The notes beneath the pieces were generated by a model. The model ran no database searches. It was not told the DNA's origin and was given only the letters and a program-made list of their open reading frames with translations. 64,000 bases of DNA from Eubacterium limosum (lineage in GTDB: Bacteria; Bacillota; Clostridia; Eubacteriales; Eubacteriaceae): contig NZ_CP019962.1 in assembly GCF_000807675.2 (NCBI RefSeq), forward strand, positions 4,189,157 through 4,253,156, written 5' to 3'. The position numbers were made by a program, and so were the translations under genes. Position 1 is the stretch's first letter. Every line of letters starts with the position of its first letter. Below are positions 8,166 through 17,026 of this stretch, piece after piece.

Positions 8166-8284
8166 TCTGTGATCTCTATACTCCTCTGGTTTGAAAAAAT
8201 GTGGCACTTTGGCCCATGAGTTTCTATTATAGCCTAAACCCAATGCTTTTTCCAGTTCTTTCTGCTGGAAATTATCGTCAATTC

Positions 8285-8317
8285 AAAAAAAGAGCGCCGC
8301 AACCTGCGCGGCACTCC
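8285..8317 (-). terminator. terminator of the rnf operon
   Basis: Read on the minus strand: GAG-GCCGC/GCGGC-CTC type stem with one mismatch and a seven-base loop, then seven T. It starts a few bases after the rnfB stop codon. Confidence 0.85.
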
Positions 8318-8323
8318 TCAATT

Positions 8324-9367
8324 CTATTTCAGATCGCTAATTTTAAACTCGACCTTATCTTTTTCATTTTCTGTCTGTTCTTCTCCAGAGTCAACTGTTT
8401 TTTCAGATTCCTCTACGCTTTCCTTCGTTTCCAGAACCTCAATTTCTTCGCTGACCTCCACAAATTCTTCTTCTGGCTCAGCATCGACCTGCATGATCGC
8501 TTCCATTTCCTCATCCAGATCTTTTTCCGGTTCCAGCTCAATGACAGTGGTTTCATCGCCAATGACAATGCGCTGTTCCAGCGTAATGGCGCCTGTCGGG
8601 CATTTTTCAAAACAAGCCTGGCACTGGGTACATTTATCATAATCAATGGCGGCCAGATTATTTTCAACCGTAATGGCTTCTACCGGACAGACCTTCACAC
8701 AGGCTTTACAGGCGATACATCCAATATCACAGACCGCGCGTACCAGCTTGCCTTTATCTGTATTTCGGCAGTCCACATGTACCAGCTGGTCTGCCGGAAT
8801 CAAATCAATAATGCCTTTTGGACAGGCCTCCCGGCATTTACCACAGGCTGTACATTTATCAACATCCACCTCCGGCAAACCGTTATCACCAATGGATAAC
8901 GCACCAAACATACAGGCATTGACACAGGTACCGAGTCCCATGCAGCCATGCCGGCATGTCTTTACACCACCGCTCGCGATCATCGCCTGACGACAGTCCT
9001 GAATGCCATAATAATCTGCACGGTTGGGCGAATGGGTGCAGTCTCCGTTGCAGTGAATACAGGCCACCATCGGCTCGCTGCTGCCAACGCTTTCTCCCAT
9101 AATCTCCCCGATGGCCATGGCTGTGGCCGCGCCGCCTACCGGACAGGCATTAACCGCCGCCTCGCCGTTTACAATGGCCGCCGCAAGAGCATCACAGCCT
9201 GGAAACCCACAGCCGCCGCAGTTTGCTCCTGGAAGAGCCTCTCTTACCAAAGGGACCCGCTCGTCCGTTTTAACCTCAAATACCTTTGAGGCGATGGCGA
9301 GACCCGCTCCAAAAATCAATCCCATGGCACCTAAGATACCAACGGGAATCAGTAATTCCATTATCAT
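8324..9367 (-). CDS. rnfB: Rnf complex subunit B, polyferredoxin
   Basis: About 347 residues. One N-terminal membrane helix (residues about 4-26) is followed by the CGGCGFPGCD cluster site, a cysteine-rich segment (CIHCNGDC), and several ferredoxin motifs (CTACGKCREACP, CIACKACVKVCP, CTQCQACFEKCP). The last 80 residues are very acidic. RnfB takes electrons from reduced ferredoxin into the membrane complex. A GTG at 9376 is part of the AGGAGGTG ribosome site itself, so the ATG at 9367 is the better start. It is the last gene of the operon, just ahead of the terminator. Confidence 0.95.
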   Translation of the reverse strand: MIMELLIPVGILGAMGLIFGAGLAIASKVFEVKTDERVPLVREALPGANCGGCGFPGCDALAAAIVNGEAAVNACPVGGAATAMAIGEIMGESVGSSEPMVACIHCNGDCTHSPNRADYYGIQDCRQAMIASGGVKTCRHGCMGLGTCVNACMFGALSIGDNGLPEVDVDKCTACGKCREACPKGIIDLIPADQLVHVDCRNTDKGKLVRAVCDIGCIACKACVKVCPVEAITVENNLAAIDYDKCTQCQACFEKCPTGAITLEQRIVIGDETTVIELEPEKDLDEEMEAIMQVDAEPEEEFVEVSEEIEVLETKESVEESEKTVDSGEEQTENEKDKVEFKISDLK

Positions 9368-9380
9368 TTCCGGCACCTCC

Positions 9381-9956
9381 TTACAGCATTCCGGAGAATC
9401 CCAGGAATGCTATGGCCATCAGGCCCGCTGTAACAAGCGCAATCGGGAATCCCTCAAAGGGCTTTGGAATATCGGACAGCTCCAGACGTTCACGGATACC
9501 GGCGAACAGCACGATCGCCAGTGTGAAGCCAAGGGCTCCGGCAATTCCATTGAAAACTGTTTCGATAAAATTGTAGCCATACTGGATATTTAACAGCGCA
9601 ACCCCTAATACCGCACAGTTGGTTGTGATCAGAGGAAGGTATACTCCCAATGCCTGATAAAGTGACGGGCTGGTTTTTTGAATGATCATTTCAACCAGCT
9701 GTACCAGGGCCGCGATAACCAGAATAAAGGCAATGGTCTGTAAGTATCCAAGACCTAACGGGTCCAGAATAGCGTACTGCACCACGTAGGTGATCGCTGA
9801 AGCCATGGCCATTACAAAGGTAACGGCTATCCCCATCCCCACTGCTGTTTCGATTTGTTTGGAAACGCCGAGGAAAGGGCAAATACCGAGGAATTTTGAC
9901 AAAATAAAGTTCTGGACAAAAATGCCGCTGACTAAAATCAGGAGTATATTGGTCAT
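9381..9956 (-). CDS. rnfA: Rnf complex subunit A
   Basis: 191 residues, almost all membrane, with six predicted helices and the conserved N-terminal [20 protein letters not shown]. RnfA and RnfE are inverted-topology paralogs that form the core of the ion-translocating ferredoxin:NAD+ oxidoreductase and hold a membrane iron-sulfur centre through the conserved Cys residues (GICPF, TNCAVLG). The start overlaps the rnfE stop by four bases, and rnfB follows after about 13 nt. Confidence 0.96.
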   Translation of the reverse strand: MTNILLILVSGIFVQNFILSKFLGICPFLGVSKQIETAVGMGIAVTFVMAMASAITYVVQYAILDPLGLGYLQTIAFILVIAALVQLVEMIIQKTSPSLYQALGVYLPLITTNCAVLGVALLNIQYGYNFIETVFNGIAGALGFTLAIVLFAGIRERLELSDIPKPFEGFPIALVTAGLMAIAFLGFSGML

Positions 9957-10579
9957 GACAGGCTATCCTCCTTATTTGATTTTTTCGCTTCTAGTTTTTG
10001 TGTAATCTTATTGATGGCGGCAATGCCAACACCCAAGGTCAGGAATGCTCCTGGCGGAAGGATGAATATAAGAACCGGTTCATAGCCTGCGCCGAAAATA
10101 CTCAGGCCGAAAATCGCACCTGCGCCGATAATCTCACGGATCGAACCCAGCACTGTCAGGGACAGCGTAAAGCCAAGGCCCATTCCTGCACCGTCCGCAA
10201 AGGACGCCAGGACAGGGTTAGAAAACGCAAAAGCTTCCGCACGTCCGAGAATAATACAGTTAACAACAATCAGAGGGATATAAATCCCCAGTGCAGCATC
10301 CAGAGCCGGCACATAGGCCTTCATCAGCATGCCGACAATGGTTACGAAGGATGCAATGATGACAACAAAAGCCGGGATACGGATTTTATCCGGAATGATT
10401 TTCCTTAAAGCTGAAATAACTACATTTGAACCAATCAGAACAACAGTGGTCGCAAGCCCCATACCCAGACCGTTTATCGCCGAGGTCGTAACCGCCAAAG
10501 TCGGACACATCCCCAGCAGCAGGCGGAAGGTTGGATTTTCCTTGATCAGCCCGTTTGTAAAATGTTTAAAATTACCCAT
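9953..10579 (-). CDS. rnfE: Rnf complex subunit E
   Basis: 208 residues with six membrane helices, and the RnfE/NqrD-type motifs [21 protein letters not shown] and [13 protein letters not shown]. It pairs with RnfA in the membrane core. The start ATG shares one base with the rnfG stop (TAATG) and the end overlaps rnfA by four bases, so the operon is tightly coupled. Confidence 0.96.
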   Translation of the reverse strand: MGNFKHFTNGLIKENPTFRLLLGMCPTLAVTTSAINGLGMGLATTVVLIGSNVVISALRKIIPDKIRIPAFVVIIASFVTIVGMLMKAYVPALDAALGIYIPLIVVNCIILGRAEAFAFSNPVLASFADGAGMGLGFTLSLTVLGSIREIIGAGAIFGLSIFGAGYEPVLIFILPPGAFLTLGVGIAAINKITQKLEAKKSNKEDSLS

Positions 10580-11208
10580 TATTGTGCGCCTCCTTCCTTC
10601 GCAAGCGCTTCATAAACTTTTTCAGATGCATTGACACCTGTTGTAACGGCCTTTGAAGTAATTGTTGCACCAGTGATGGCAGTTATCTGGCTGTCAGAAG
10701 CTTCACCGGATTTGATAACCGCGATTTCTTTTTTAGCATCTTTCCCTTTAAACTGCTCCTGAAATGACGGATCGGTGGATTTCGCACCCAGACCCGGGGT
10801 TTCATTCTGACTTAAAATAGTGATGCCTGTAATCTTACCCTTTGCGTCAATGCCGGTCAGTACTTCAACCTCTCCGCCATAGCCGCTCGGAGCTGTTTTT
10901 ATGGTATAGCCGGCCAGCTCGCTGCCTTTATAACCAATGTAAGCTTCCTTAATAATACTGGCTTCATTGGGCGCCGCAGCGGCCGCGACCGCCTCGATAT
11001 TTTCTACCGTTTCAAATTTATCGGCATCTGGCAAAACAGCCTGTCTTGCCTCTGTGTTGGCCTGCTCATTGCGCTGGTCGATAACATCGGATGTGACATA
11101 ATTCGTCATTGCGAGGCAAAGAGATGCGATCGCCGTGATCACAAAGAGAATAACGGCCAGCTTGATGACATTTTTCCAGTCGATGGACATTTTTTCTTTA
11201 TTAGCCAT
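10579..11208 (-). CDS. rnfG: Rnf complex subunit G, covalent FMN-binding
   Basis: 209 residues. A single N-terminal membrane helix (about residues 13-36) precedes an extracytoplasmic FMN-binding domain. The flavinylation motif is TGATITS near residue 180, where the Thr carries FMN through a phosphoester bond added by an ApbE-type transferase, which is not present in this window. It overlaps the rnfD stop by eight bases. RnfG passes electrons between RnfD and the NADH-side subunits. Confidence 0.95.
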   Translation of the reverse strand: MANKEKMSIDWKNVIKLAVILFVITAIASLCLAMTNYVTSDVIDQRNEQANTEARQAVLPDADKFETVENIEAVAAAAAPNEASIIKEAYIGYKGSELAGYTIKTAPSGYGGEVEVLTGIDAKGKITGITILSQNETPGLGAKSTDPSFQEQFKGKDAKKEIAVIKSGEASDSQITAITGATITSKAVTTGVNASEKVYEALAKEGGAQ

Positions 11209-12181
11209 TCACTTTCACCTCTTTATTCTTTTTTTCCTTTTTCGGCGCGCCGTAAATACGCGGACGGGTGAACCGTTCGATGAGCGGAGCCGCCACATTC
11301 ATGAGAAGAATGGAATAAGATACCCCCTCAGGATAGCCGCCGAACATTCGTATAATCATGGTAATCAAGCCGCATCCAAAGGCAAAGATAATCTGCCCGA
11401 CTGGCGTACTCGGGGATGAGACATAGTCAGTCGCCATGAAAAAGGCGCCCAGCATTAAACCGCCGGAGCAAAGCTGGAAGATTGGGTCCTGACCGAATAC
11501 AAGGGACAAAATCGCGACGGTCGCAAGATAAACCGCCGGAATACGCCAGCTGATAACGCCGCGGACAATCAGATAAATGCCGCCGATCAGCAGCGCCAAA
11601 GCGGATATTTCTCCAATGGAGCCATAAACGCCATTGATGCCAAGAAACATATCCAGATTACTGGGCAGTGTGGTCAAATCCATGCCTTCTTTTAAAATTC
11701 CCAGCGGTGTCGCAGTCGTAAAGGTATCTGCTGCCGGGATATAGGCTGTGCCTGTCATATGCGTTGGCCATGACGCAACCAGAAAAGCCCTGGCTGCCAA
11801 AGCCGGGTTCATAAAGTTATGTCCAAGGCCGCCAAAGCACTGCTTAACCAAAGCGATGGCAAAAACAGACCCGACAATACACATCCACCACGGTGCTGTG
11901 ATGGGCAGGTTAAAAGCCAGCAGCAGACCTGTAACAACAGCGCTCCAGTCACTGACCGTAATGGGTTTTTTCATCAGTTTTTGGATAACTGCTTCCGTCA
12001 CAACACAGCTGGCGACACAGATCGCCACGATCAGGAAGGTTCTCATGCCAAATACATATCCGGCAACCGCGAGTGCCGGTAAAAGCGCAACGATAACACT
12101 CTGCATAATACTGGAGGTGTTATGCTTTGCGCGAATATGTGGTGATGAGGATACAGTCAGTGTTAAATCTAATTTACTCAA
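11201..12181 (-). CDS. rnfD: Rnf complex subunit D, membrane flavoprotein
   Basis: 326 residues with about nine membrane helices. It opens with the RnfD/NqrB-like segment SSSPHIRAKHNTSSIM. The covalent FMN site is in DTFTTATPLGILK near residue 150, where a Thr ahead of the ATPL segment is the expected attachment point. GLGHNFMNPALAARAF is another family signature. It follows rnfC by about 12 nt and overlaps rnfG. RnfD is the subunit most often linked to ion translocation. Confidence 0.95.
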   Translation of the reverse strand: MSKLDLTLTVSSSPHIRAKHNTSSIMQSVIVALLPALAVAGYVFGMRTFLIVAICVASCVVTEAVIQKLMKKPITVSDWSAVVTGLLLAFNLPITAPWWMCIVGSVFAIALVKQCFGGLGHNFMNPALAARAFLVASWPTHMTGTAYIPAADTFTTATPLGILKEGMDLTTLPSNLDMFLGINGVYGSIGEISALALLIGGIYLIVRGVISWRIPAVYLATVAILSLVFGQDPIFQLCSGGLMLGAFFMATDYVSSPSTPVGQIIFAFGCGLITMIIRMFGGYPEGVSYSILLMNVAAPLIERFTRPRIYGAPKKEKKNKEVKVNG

Positions 12182-12193
12182 TTGATGCTCCTC

Positions 12194-13543
12194 CTATTTC
12201 TTTTCTTTCTGTTTTAATGCCGTTATCTGACGTTTTGCCACACGGATGGATGAAACCAGTGTCCGCTTGGCAGGACAGATAAATGAGCAGCTGCCGCATT
12301 CGATGCAGTCGAGGGCATGGTATTCCTCGCACTTTTCCCAGCGTTCCTTTTCTGAGTAGGCGGCCAGGTAAAGGGGCTGCAGATGAATCGGGCATGCCTC
12401 CGCGCATTTTCCACAGCGGATACAGTTGGAAGGCTCGGGAATATAGGCCGCACCCTTTGTCAGGCACAGAATCCCCGATGTTCCCTTCATCACTGGGACA
12501 TCCGTGCTGAACAGGGTTACGCCCATCATTGGGCCGCCGGATATGACTTTGTATGGTTTTTTGGCAAAGCCGCCGCACTGGTCAATAACCTCCTGATACG
12601 GCGTTCCCACCTTAACCTCCATTGTCCGGGCATTTTTCACCGCATTTCCCGTACAGGTCAGCAGTCGTTTGTGCAGAGGTAAACCGGTTTCAAACGTGAT
12701 GGCAATCTGGCAGGCTGTGCCCACATTCATCACTACCACCCCCGCGTCGGCCGGTAAGCCGCCGGATGGTACCTCACGGTCCGTAACCGCCTTAATCAGC
12801 TGTTTTTCAGCCCCCTGCGGATACTTTGTTTCTAAAACCACTACCTCAATATTATCCTTTTCAGTGATGGCTTTTCTGAGCTTTTCGATGGCGTTTGGCT
12901 TGTTGCTTTCCACGCCGATATAGCCCTTATCAACCCCGACTGCCCGCATGGCGATTCTTAATCCCTGGACGATACGCTTTGGCCGGGCCAGCATCAGATG
13001 ATGATCCGCGGTCAGGTAGGGTTCACATTCCGCGCCGTTAAGAATCACACTGTCCACCGTTTTGTCCGGCGGAATGCTCAGCTTAACATGCGTTGGGAAG
13101 GTAGCGCCCCCCATACCGACAATTCCAGCATCGCGGATAATGTCGATAATCTGCTTAGGCTCATACTTTCTGAAGTTGCCGTAAGGCTTGATCGAAGGGG
13201 CAACCGTGTTTTTACCGTCGGACTCAATGACCACAGACATGATCATCTCTCCGTTGGGATGCGCCCGCTCCTCTACCGCGATAACCGTACCGGATACGCT
13301 TGAGTGCACAGGTGCTGAAACAAAACCGTTTGCTTCTCCAACTTTCTGGCCGAGGTAAACCATATCTCCCTTTTTCACAACCGGTGTACAAGGCGCACCG
13401 ATATGAAGGGACATTGGAATCGTTACAACCTTAGGTTCGGCTGCAACTTTAACCGAGACGGATGCCGTTCTCTTTTTCCTGTAAGGCGGATGGATTCCGC
13501 CCCGGAACGTTTTTTGTTTTTCCTTTAATTCCAATTCACACAC
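12194..13543 (-). CDS. rnfC: Rnf complex subunit C, NADH-binding
   Basis: About 449 residues. It opens with the barrel-sandwich segment FRGGIHPPYRK, then a Rossmann-like NADH/FMN region with GMGGATFPTHVK, a SLBB-type region, and two [4Fe-4S] motifs near the C-terminus (CIRCGKCAEACP, CIECGSCSFICP). RnfC is the cytoplasmic subunit that reduces NAD+. The start could be GTG at 13543 or a TTG at 13534, which is better spaced from AAGAGGTG; the difference is three residues. It is the first gene of rnfCDGEAB, the Acetobacterium order. Confidence 0.95.
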   Translation of the reverse strand: MCELELKEKQKTFRGGIHPPYRKKRTASVSVKVAAEPKVVTIPMSLHIGAPCTPVVKKGDMVYLGQKVGEANGFVSAPVHSSVSGTVIAVEERAHPNGEMIMSVVIESDGKNTVAPSIKPYGNFRKYEPKQIIDIIRDAGIVGMGGATFPTHVKLSIPPDKTVDSVILNGAECEPYLTADHHLMLARPKRIVQGLRIAMRAVGVDKGYIGVESNKPNAIEKLRKAITEKDNIEVVVLETKYPQGAEKQLIKAVTDREVPSGGLPADAGVVVMNVGTACQIAITFETGLPLHKRLLTCTGNAVKNARTMEVKVGTPYQEVIDQCGGFAKKPYKVISGGPMMGVTLFSTDVPVMKGTSGILCLTKGAAYIPEPSNCIRCGKCAEACPIHLQPLYLAAYSEKERWEKCEEYHALDCIECGSCSFICPAKRTLVSSIRVAKRQITALKQKEKK

Positions 13544-13582
13544 CTCTTGCTTCTTTTTTTAACTTTACGTTACATGTAATCT

Positions 13583-13612
13583 ATTTTAACATCTTTACCA
13601 TACTAAAGACAA
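13583..13612 (-). promoter_or_regulatory. promoter of the rnf operon
   Basis: Minus strand TTGTCT (13612-13607) and TAAAAT (13588-13583) with an 18-base spacer, about 40 nt upstream of rnfC. It is a good housekeeping sigma match, as expected for a constitutively needed respiratory complex. Confidence 0.7.
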
Positions 13613-13663
13613 GAAGAAATTTTATCAGTAGTGTAATAAAGATTTCTTGTTTTAAGGAAATAA

Positions 13664-13700
13664 TAAAAGCCAAAATTTCCACTTACCAGCGGAAACTTTG
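13664..13700 (-). terminator. terminator of the M18 aminopeptidase gene
   Basis: Minus strand stem CAAAGTTTCC/GGAAATTTTG with a ten-base loop, then GGC and TTTT. It lies about 20 nt past the stop codon of the aminopeptidase gene and upstream of the rnf promoter. Confidence 0.65.
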
Positions 13701-13720
13701 ACTTTCAAGATTTACGCGTC

Positions 13721-15163
13721 TCAGCAATGGTCGAAGAATGCTTTATAACCCTTATAAGTCATATAGACATCCGCTTTTGAACAAAGCTCAAAGGGAGAGT
13801 GCATGCTTAACAGCGCCGGGCCGCAGTCTACCACGTCCATGCCGTATTCTGCCAGCATATAGGCGATGGTACCGCCGCCGCCAAGATCGACACGGCCAAG
13901 CTCGCCCATCTGCCAGGTGACGTCAGCCGCGTTAAAGCATTCACGCAGCTTTCCTAAAAACTCAGCGTGCGCATCGTTGGAGCCAGACTTCCCTCTGGAG
14001 CCTCCATATTTGGAGATAACCAGTCCCTTGCCCGCAAAAGGCGCGTTGTACAGATCATGCGTTCCGGAAAAGTTCGGGTCATAGGCTGCTGTAACGTCCG
14101 CAGATAAAAATTCCGAGTTTTTAAGGCAGCGTCTTAAGGTCAGCTCAGGCTTATGGTCCTCGGTCAGATCGATAAGCTCTGCCATTTCATTTTCAAAGAA
14201 TTTCGACTGCATCCCCGTACTGCCATAGCTGCCGATCTCTTCCTTGTCGGCCAGAATCGTGCACAGGGTACGTTTAGGCGGTTTCTTTTCATCCTGGCTT
14301 AAAATTGCCATGGTCGCTGTAAAGGCGCACACACGGTCATCCTGTCCATAACTTCCCACAAAGCTGCGGTCAAAGCCCACATCTCTCGCGGCGCCGGCAG
14401 GTACAACCTCCAGCTCTGCGCTGGCAAAGTCTTCTTCAATAATGCCATAGGTTTCATTGAGCTGCCTGAGGATATTCAGTTTTACCGCATCCCCTATATC
14501 CTTGTCCTCATACGGAATACTGCCGATGATGAGGTTCAGGCCTTCACCCTTGATCCCATCAGCCATCTTTTTCTGATTCTGCTCCTGTGAAAGATGAGGC
14601 AGTAAATCCGTGATACAGAAAACAGGCTCTTCATCCTTTTCTCCCAAAGAAATATTGATGATCTCACCATCTTTTTTGACGACGGTGCCGTGAAGCGCCA
14701 GCGGCATGGTCACCCACTGATATTTTTTAATTCCGCCATAATAATGGGTTTTAAAATAAGCCATATCGGATTCTTCATACAGAGGCGCCGGTTTTAAATC
14801 AAGCCTTGGCGCATCAATGTGCGCGCCAATAATAGACATACCATTTTCCAGAGACTCCTCGCCCACAACAAACAGCAGAACAGTTTTCTTTCTGAAAATA
14901 ACATAAATTTTGTCGCCGGGTACTACCTTGCCCTTAGCCTGGTAATACTCCAGAGGTTTAAAACCCTTTTCTTCTGCCAGAAGCACGGTATAGGCCGCGC
15001 ACAAGCGCTCAGTTTTTGAAACGGTCAGATACTCTTTATAGCTTTCACAAAAATCATCGACCATTGTTTTTTCACCGTTTTCCAGCGCGTGCCACGCAAG
15101 CTCAAACTTTTTAGTCAGAGATTTCTGGAGTTCTTTTGCTTTACTTTCTTTATCTTTGCTCAT
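13721..15163 (-). CDS. M18-family aminopeptidase
   Basis: 480 residues, typical for the dodecameric M18 zinc aminopeptidases that clear N-terminal residues, often acidic ones, from peptides in the cytoplasm. Visible metal and catalytic motifs are GAHIDAPRLDLKP near residue 100, LADKEEIGSYGSTG in the middle, SNDAHAEFLGKL, and LLSMHSPFEL near the C-terminus. The start ATG has AAGGAGG upstream and its own promoter divergent from the metallo-hydrolase gene. No signal peptide is present. Confidence 0.92.
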   Translation of the reverse strand: MSKDKESKAKELQKSLTKKFELAWHALENGEKTMVDDFCESYKEYLTVSKTERLCAAYTVLLAEEKGFKPLEYYQAKGKVVPGDKIYVIFRKKTVLLFVVGEESLENGMSIIGAHIDAPRLDLKPAPLYEESDMAYFKTHYYGGIKKYQWVTMPLALHGTVVKKDGEIINISLGEKDEEPVFCITDLLPHLSQEQNQKKMADGIKGEGLNLIIGSIPYEDKDIGDAVKLNILRQLNETYGIIEEDFASAELEVVPAGAARDVGFDRSFVGSYGQDDRVCAFTATMAILSQDEKKPPKRTLCTILADKEEIGSYGSTGMQSKFFENEMAELIDLTEDHKPELTLRRCLKNSEFLSADVTAAYDPNFSGTHDLYNAPFAGKGLVISKYGGSRGKSGSNDAHAEFLGKLRECFNAADVTWQMGELGRVDLGGGGTIAYMLAEYGMDVVDCGPALLSMHSPFELCSKADVYMTYKGYKAFFDHC

Positions 15164-15199
15164 AAATGAACCTCCTTATTACAAGTTTTGTCTAACCCT

Positions 15200-15228
15200 A
15201 TTTTACCTTTTGTTGAGAGTAAGGTAAA
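15200..15228 (-). promoter_or_regulatory. promoter of the M18 aminopeptidase gene
   Basis: Minus strand TTTACC (15228-15223) and TAAAAT (15205-15200) spaced by 17 bases, ahead of the AAGGAGG site of the aminopeptidase gene. Confidence 0.6.
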
Positions 15229-15235
15229 GTCCCAA

Positions 15236-15264
15236 TTGATGAAAAAAAGCTTCTATGATAAACT
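15236..15264 (+). promoter_or_regulatory. promoter of the metallo-hydrolase gene
   Basis: TTGATG (15236-15241) and TAAACT (15259-15264) with 17 bases between, about 30 nt before the chosen start codon at 15296. Its position argues against the longer reading frame starting at 15188. Confidence 0.6.
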
Positions 15265-15295
15265 GGTTAAGGAAAATTTAAAAGGAAGTGACGCT

Positions 15296-16108
15296 ATGAA
15301 AACAGAAAAACTGATTGTCCTCGGCACTGGAAATGCCATGGTGACCGAGTATTATAATACCTGCTTTGCGATTAAAAACGGAAAAGAATATTTTATGGTG
15401 GACGCCGGAGGCGGAAACGGTATTCTCAGGCAGTTGAAAAAAGCATCGGTCAACCCCGCGCATATTCACCATCTTTTTATCACTCACGGACATACCGACC
15501 ATGTACTCGGCGTGGTTTGGCTCATACGGCAAATCGCCTCGATGATGCTGGAGCAAAAATATAAGGGCACTTTCAAAATTTACTGTCACGATGAGCTGAT
15601 TAAAACCGTGGTGACCATCTGCGACCTGACCCTTCAGAAAAAGCTCACAGCCCTCTTTGGCAGCCGTATCCTTCTGATCCCGGTTCAGGACGGACAGACT
15701 GAAAAAATCCTTGATTATTATGTCACCTTTTTTGATATCCACTCCACCAAGCTTAAGCAGTTCGGCTTTACCACTATGCTGAAAACCGGGCAAAAGCTGA
15801 CCTGCCTTGGCGACGAACCTTTCAATCCTCTCTGCAAAAAATACGTTCTGGATACAGACTGGCTGCTCAGCGAAGCCTTCTGTCTTTACAGCGAACGGGA
15901 TATTTTTGACCCCTATGAGAAGCACCACAGCACGGTCCGGGAGGCCTGTGAACTGGCCGAGGAGATGAAAATTGCCAATCTGGTTCTCTGGCATACCGAG
16001 GAAAAAAACCTGCTAAACCGAAAGAAACGCTATAAGGCCGAGGGAAAGAAATATTTTAAAGGAAAAATTTATGTTCCAGAGGACCTGGACATGATTAAAT
16101 TAAAATAA
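15296..16108 (+). CDS. metallo-beta-lactamase fold hydrolase (RNase Z-like)
   Basis: 270 residues. It opens EKLIVLGTGNAMVTEYYNT and contains the zinc motif THGHTDHVLG near residue 65, with later metal-ligand candidates in GDEPFN and LWHTEE. The layout resembles the RNase Z/ElaC branch of the fold, but the protein lacks an obvious exosite arm and the substrate is unknown. The ATG at 15296 is preceded by AAAGGAAGTG and by a promoter; an upstream in-frame ATG would put that promoter inside the gene. It ends at a shared bidirectional terminator. Confidence 0.85.
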   Translation: MKTEKLIVLGTGNAMVTEYYNTCFAIKNGKEYFMVDAGGGNGILRQLKKASVNPAHIHHLFITHGHTDHVLGVVWLIRQIASMMLEQKYKGTFKIYCHDELIKTVVTICDLTLQKKLTALFGSRILLIPVQDGQTEKILDYYVTFFDIHSTKLKQFGFTTMLKTGQKLTCLGDEPFNPLCKKYVLDTDWLLSEAFCLYSERDIFDPYEKHHSTVREACELAEEMKIANLVLWHTEEKNLLNRKKRYKAEGKKYFKGKIYVPEDLDMIKLK

Positions 16109-16134
16109 AAAAAGCGGCGAACGCCGCTTTTCTT
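16107..16134. terminator. bidirectional terminator
   Basis: AAAGCGGCG AA CGCCGCTTT stem with A and T tracts on both sides, between convergent stop codons. Its right end overlaps the last codons of the methyltransferase gene. Confidence 0.92.
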
Positions 16135-17026
16135 ACTTTTTGCCTTCTACACAAATCCAGTATTTTCCATCCTTTAAATGGATCTTTGTTTCTTTATAGC
16201 CTACCTTTTCAAAAAGTGCCTTAAACTCATCGACTGTCAGGTTGCGCAGTTCAAATTTCTTGGCCATTTCAATGTGGTGTTCATCCAGATCGTCATTTAA
16301 GTACATTTCTGCAATCAGCATAAAGGTGCCGCCCTCTTTAAGGACACGGAACACCTCACGCATATCTTCCTCAAGGTCTGGCCAGAAGTAGTAGCTCTCT
16401 ACTGTAATGATGGCGTCAAACAGATTATCTTCAAAGGGCATTTTAGAGACAGAGCCCTGGTGGATTTCCATTTTTCCGCTTTCAATATCTGCCTTATTCA
16501 GTTCCTTTGAGGCCTCAACCGATACTTCTGAATAGTCAATACCGTAGAGCTTACCGCCGTCAATACGTCCTGAGAGACGTTTCAGTGCAGCACCGCCGCC
16601 GCAGCCAACGTCCAGCACCTTATCGGTGGGCTTTAAGTCCAGTTTATCGAGCGCCCAGGCGGTCATTTCAGCATGGCTTTCATTCATGCGCTCAATCATC
16701 ATTTTGCCCGCTTCGCCTTGGGGCTTTCTTGGGTTGCCCGCTTCGGTAACGGACATTCTCTCTTTACGTTTAGCGTCCTCATATTCAACCGCCAGTTTTT
16801 CATTCATCTCTGCGATATGGGTCTTATCTTCCTCGGTATAGCTTTCTTCATAATCCGGGCTCATGATTTCAATGCTGTCCAGCTGGCTTTTCAAATTTGC
16901 CCGAACCGCTTCCAGATATTCGGCGCGCAGGCTCTGTTGTTCTTCCAGTTCTTCTGTGGTCAGGCCTTCGGCCTTTTTCTTTCTGGCTAAAAAATTAATG
17001 CGTTCTATTTTATCTTTATTGATCAT
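16133..17026 (-). CDS. DUF896 (YnzC-like) domain fused to a SAM-dependent methyltransferase
   Basis: 297 residues in two parts. Residues 1 to about 60 (INKDKIERINFLARKKKAEG, then LTTEELEEQQSLRAEYLEA and a RANLKSQLD segment) match the small DUF896/YnzC helical protein almost end to end. After a charged linker, residues about 105-297 are a class I methyltransferase with motif I VLDVGCGGGAALKRL, the acidic YGIDYS strand, and a FDAIITVESYYFWPD motif IV region. The substrate is unknown. The start ATG follows GGAGG and the gene overlaps the preceding PLP gene by 11 nt. The fusion itself is the odd point. Confidence 0.88.
   Translation of the reverse strand: MINKDKIERINFLARKKKAEGLTTEELEEQQSLRAEYLEAVRANLKSQLDSIEIMSPDYEESYTEEDKTHIAEMNEKLAVEYEDAKRKERMSVTEAGNPRKPQGEAGKMMIERMNESHAEMTAWALDKLDLKPTDKVLDVGCGGGAALKRLSGRIDGGKLYGIDYSEVSVEASKELNKADIESGKMEIHQGSVSKMPFEDNLFDAIITVESYYFWPDLEEDMREVFRVLKEGGTFMLIAEMYLNDDLDEHHIEMAKKFELRNLTVDEFKALFEKVGYKETKIHLKDGKYWICVEGKK

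Noticed and set aside
15188-15295. Upstream extension of the metallo-hydrolase frame starting at 15188.
   Set aside because: A TTGATG-17-TAAACT promoter lies inside it and the later ATG has a proper ribosome site.
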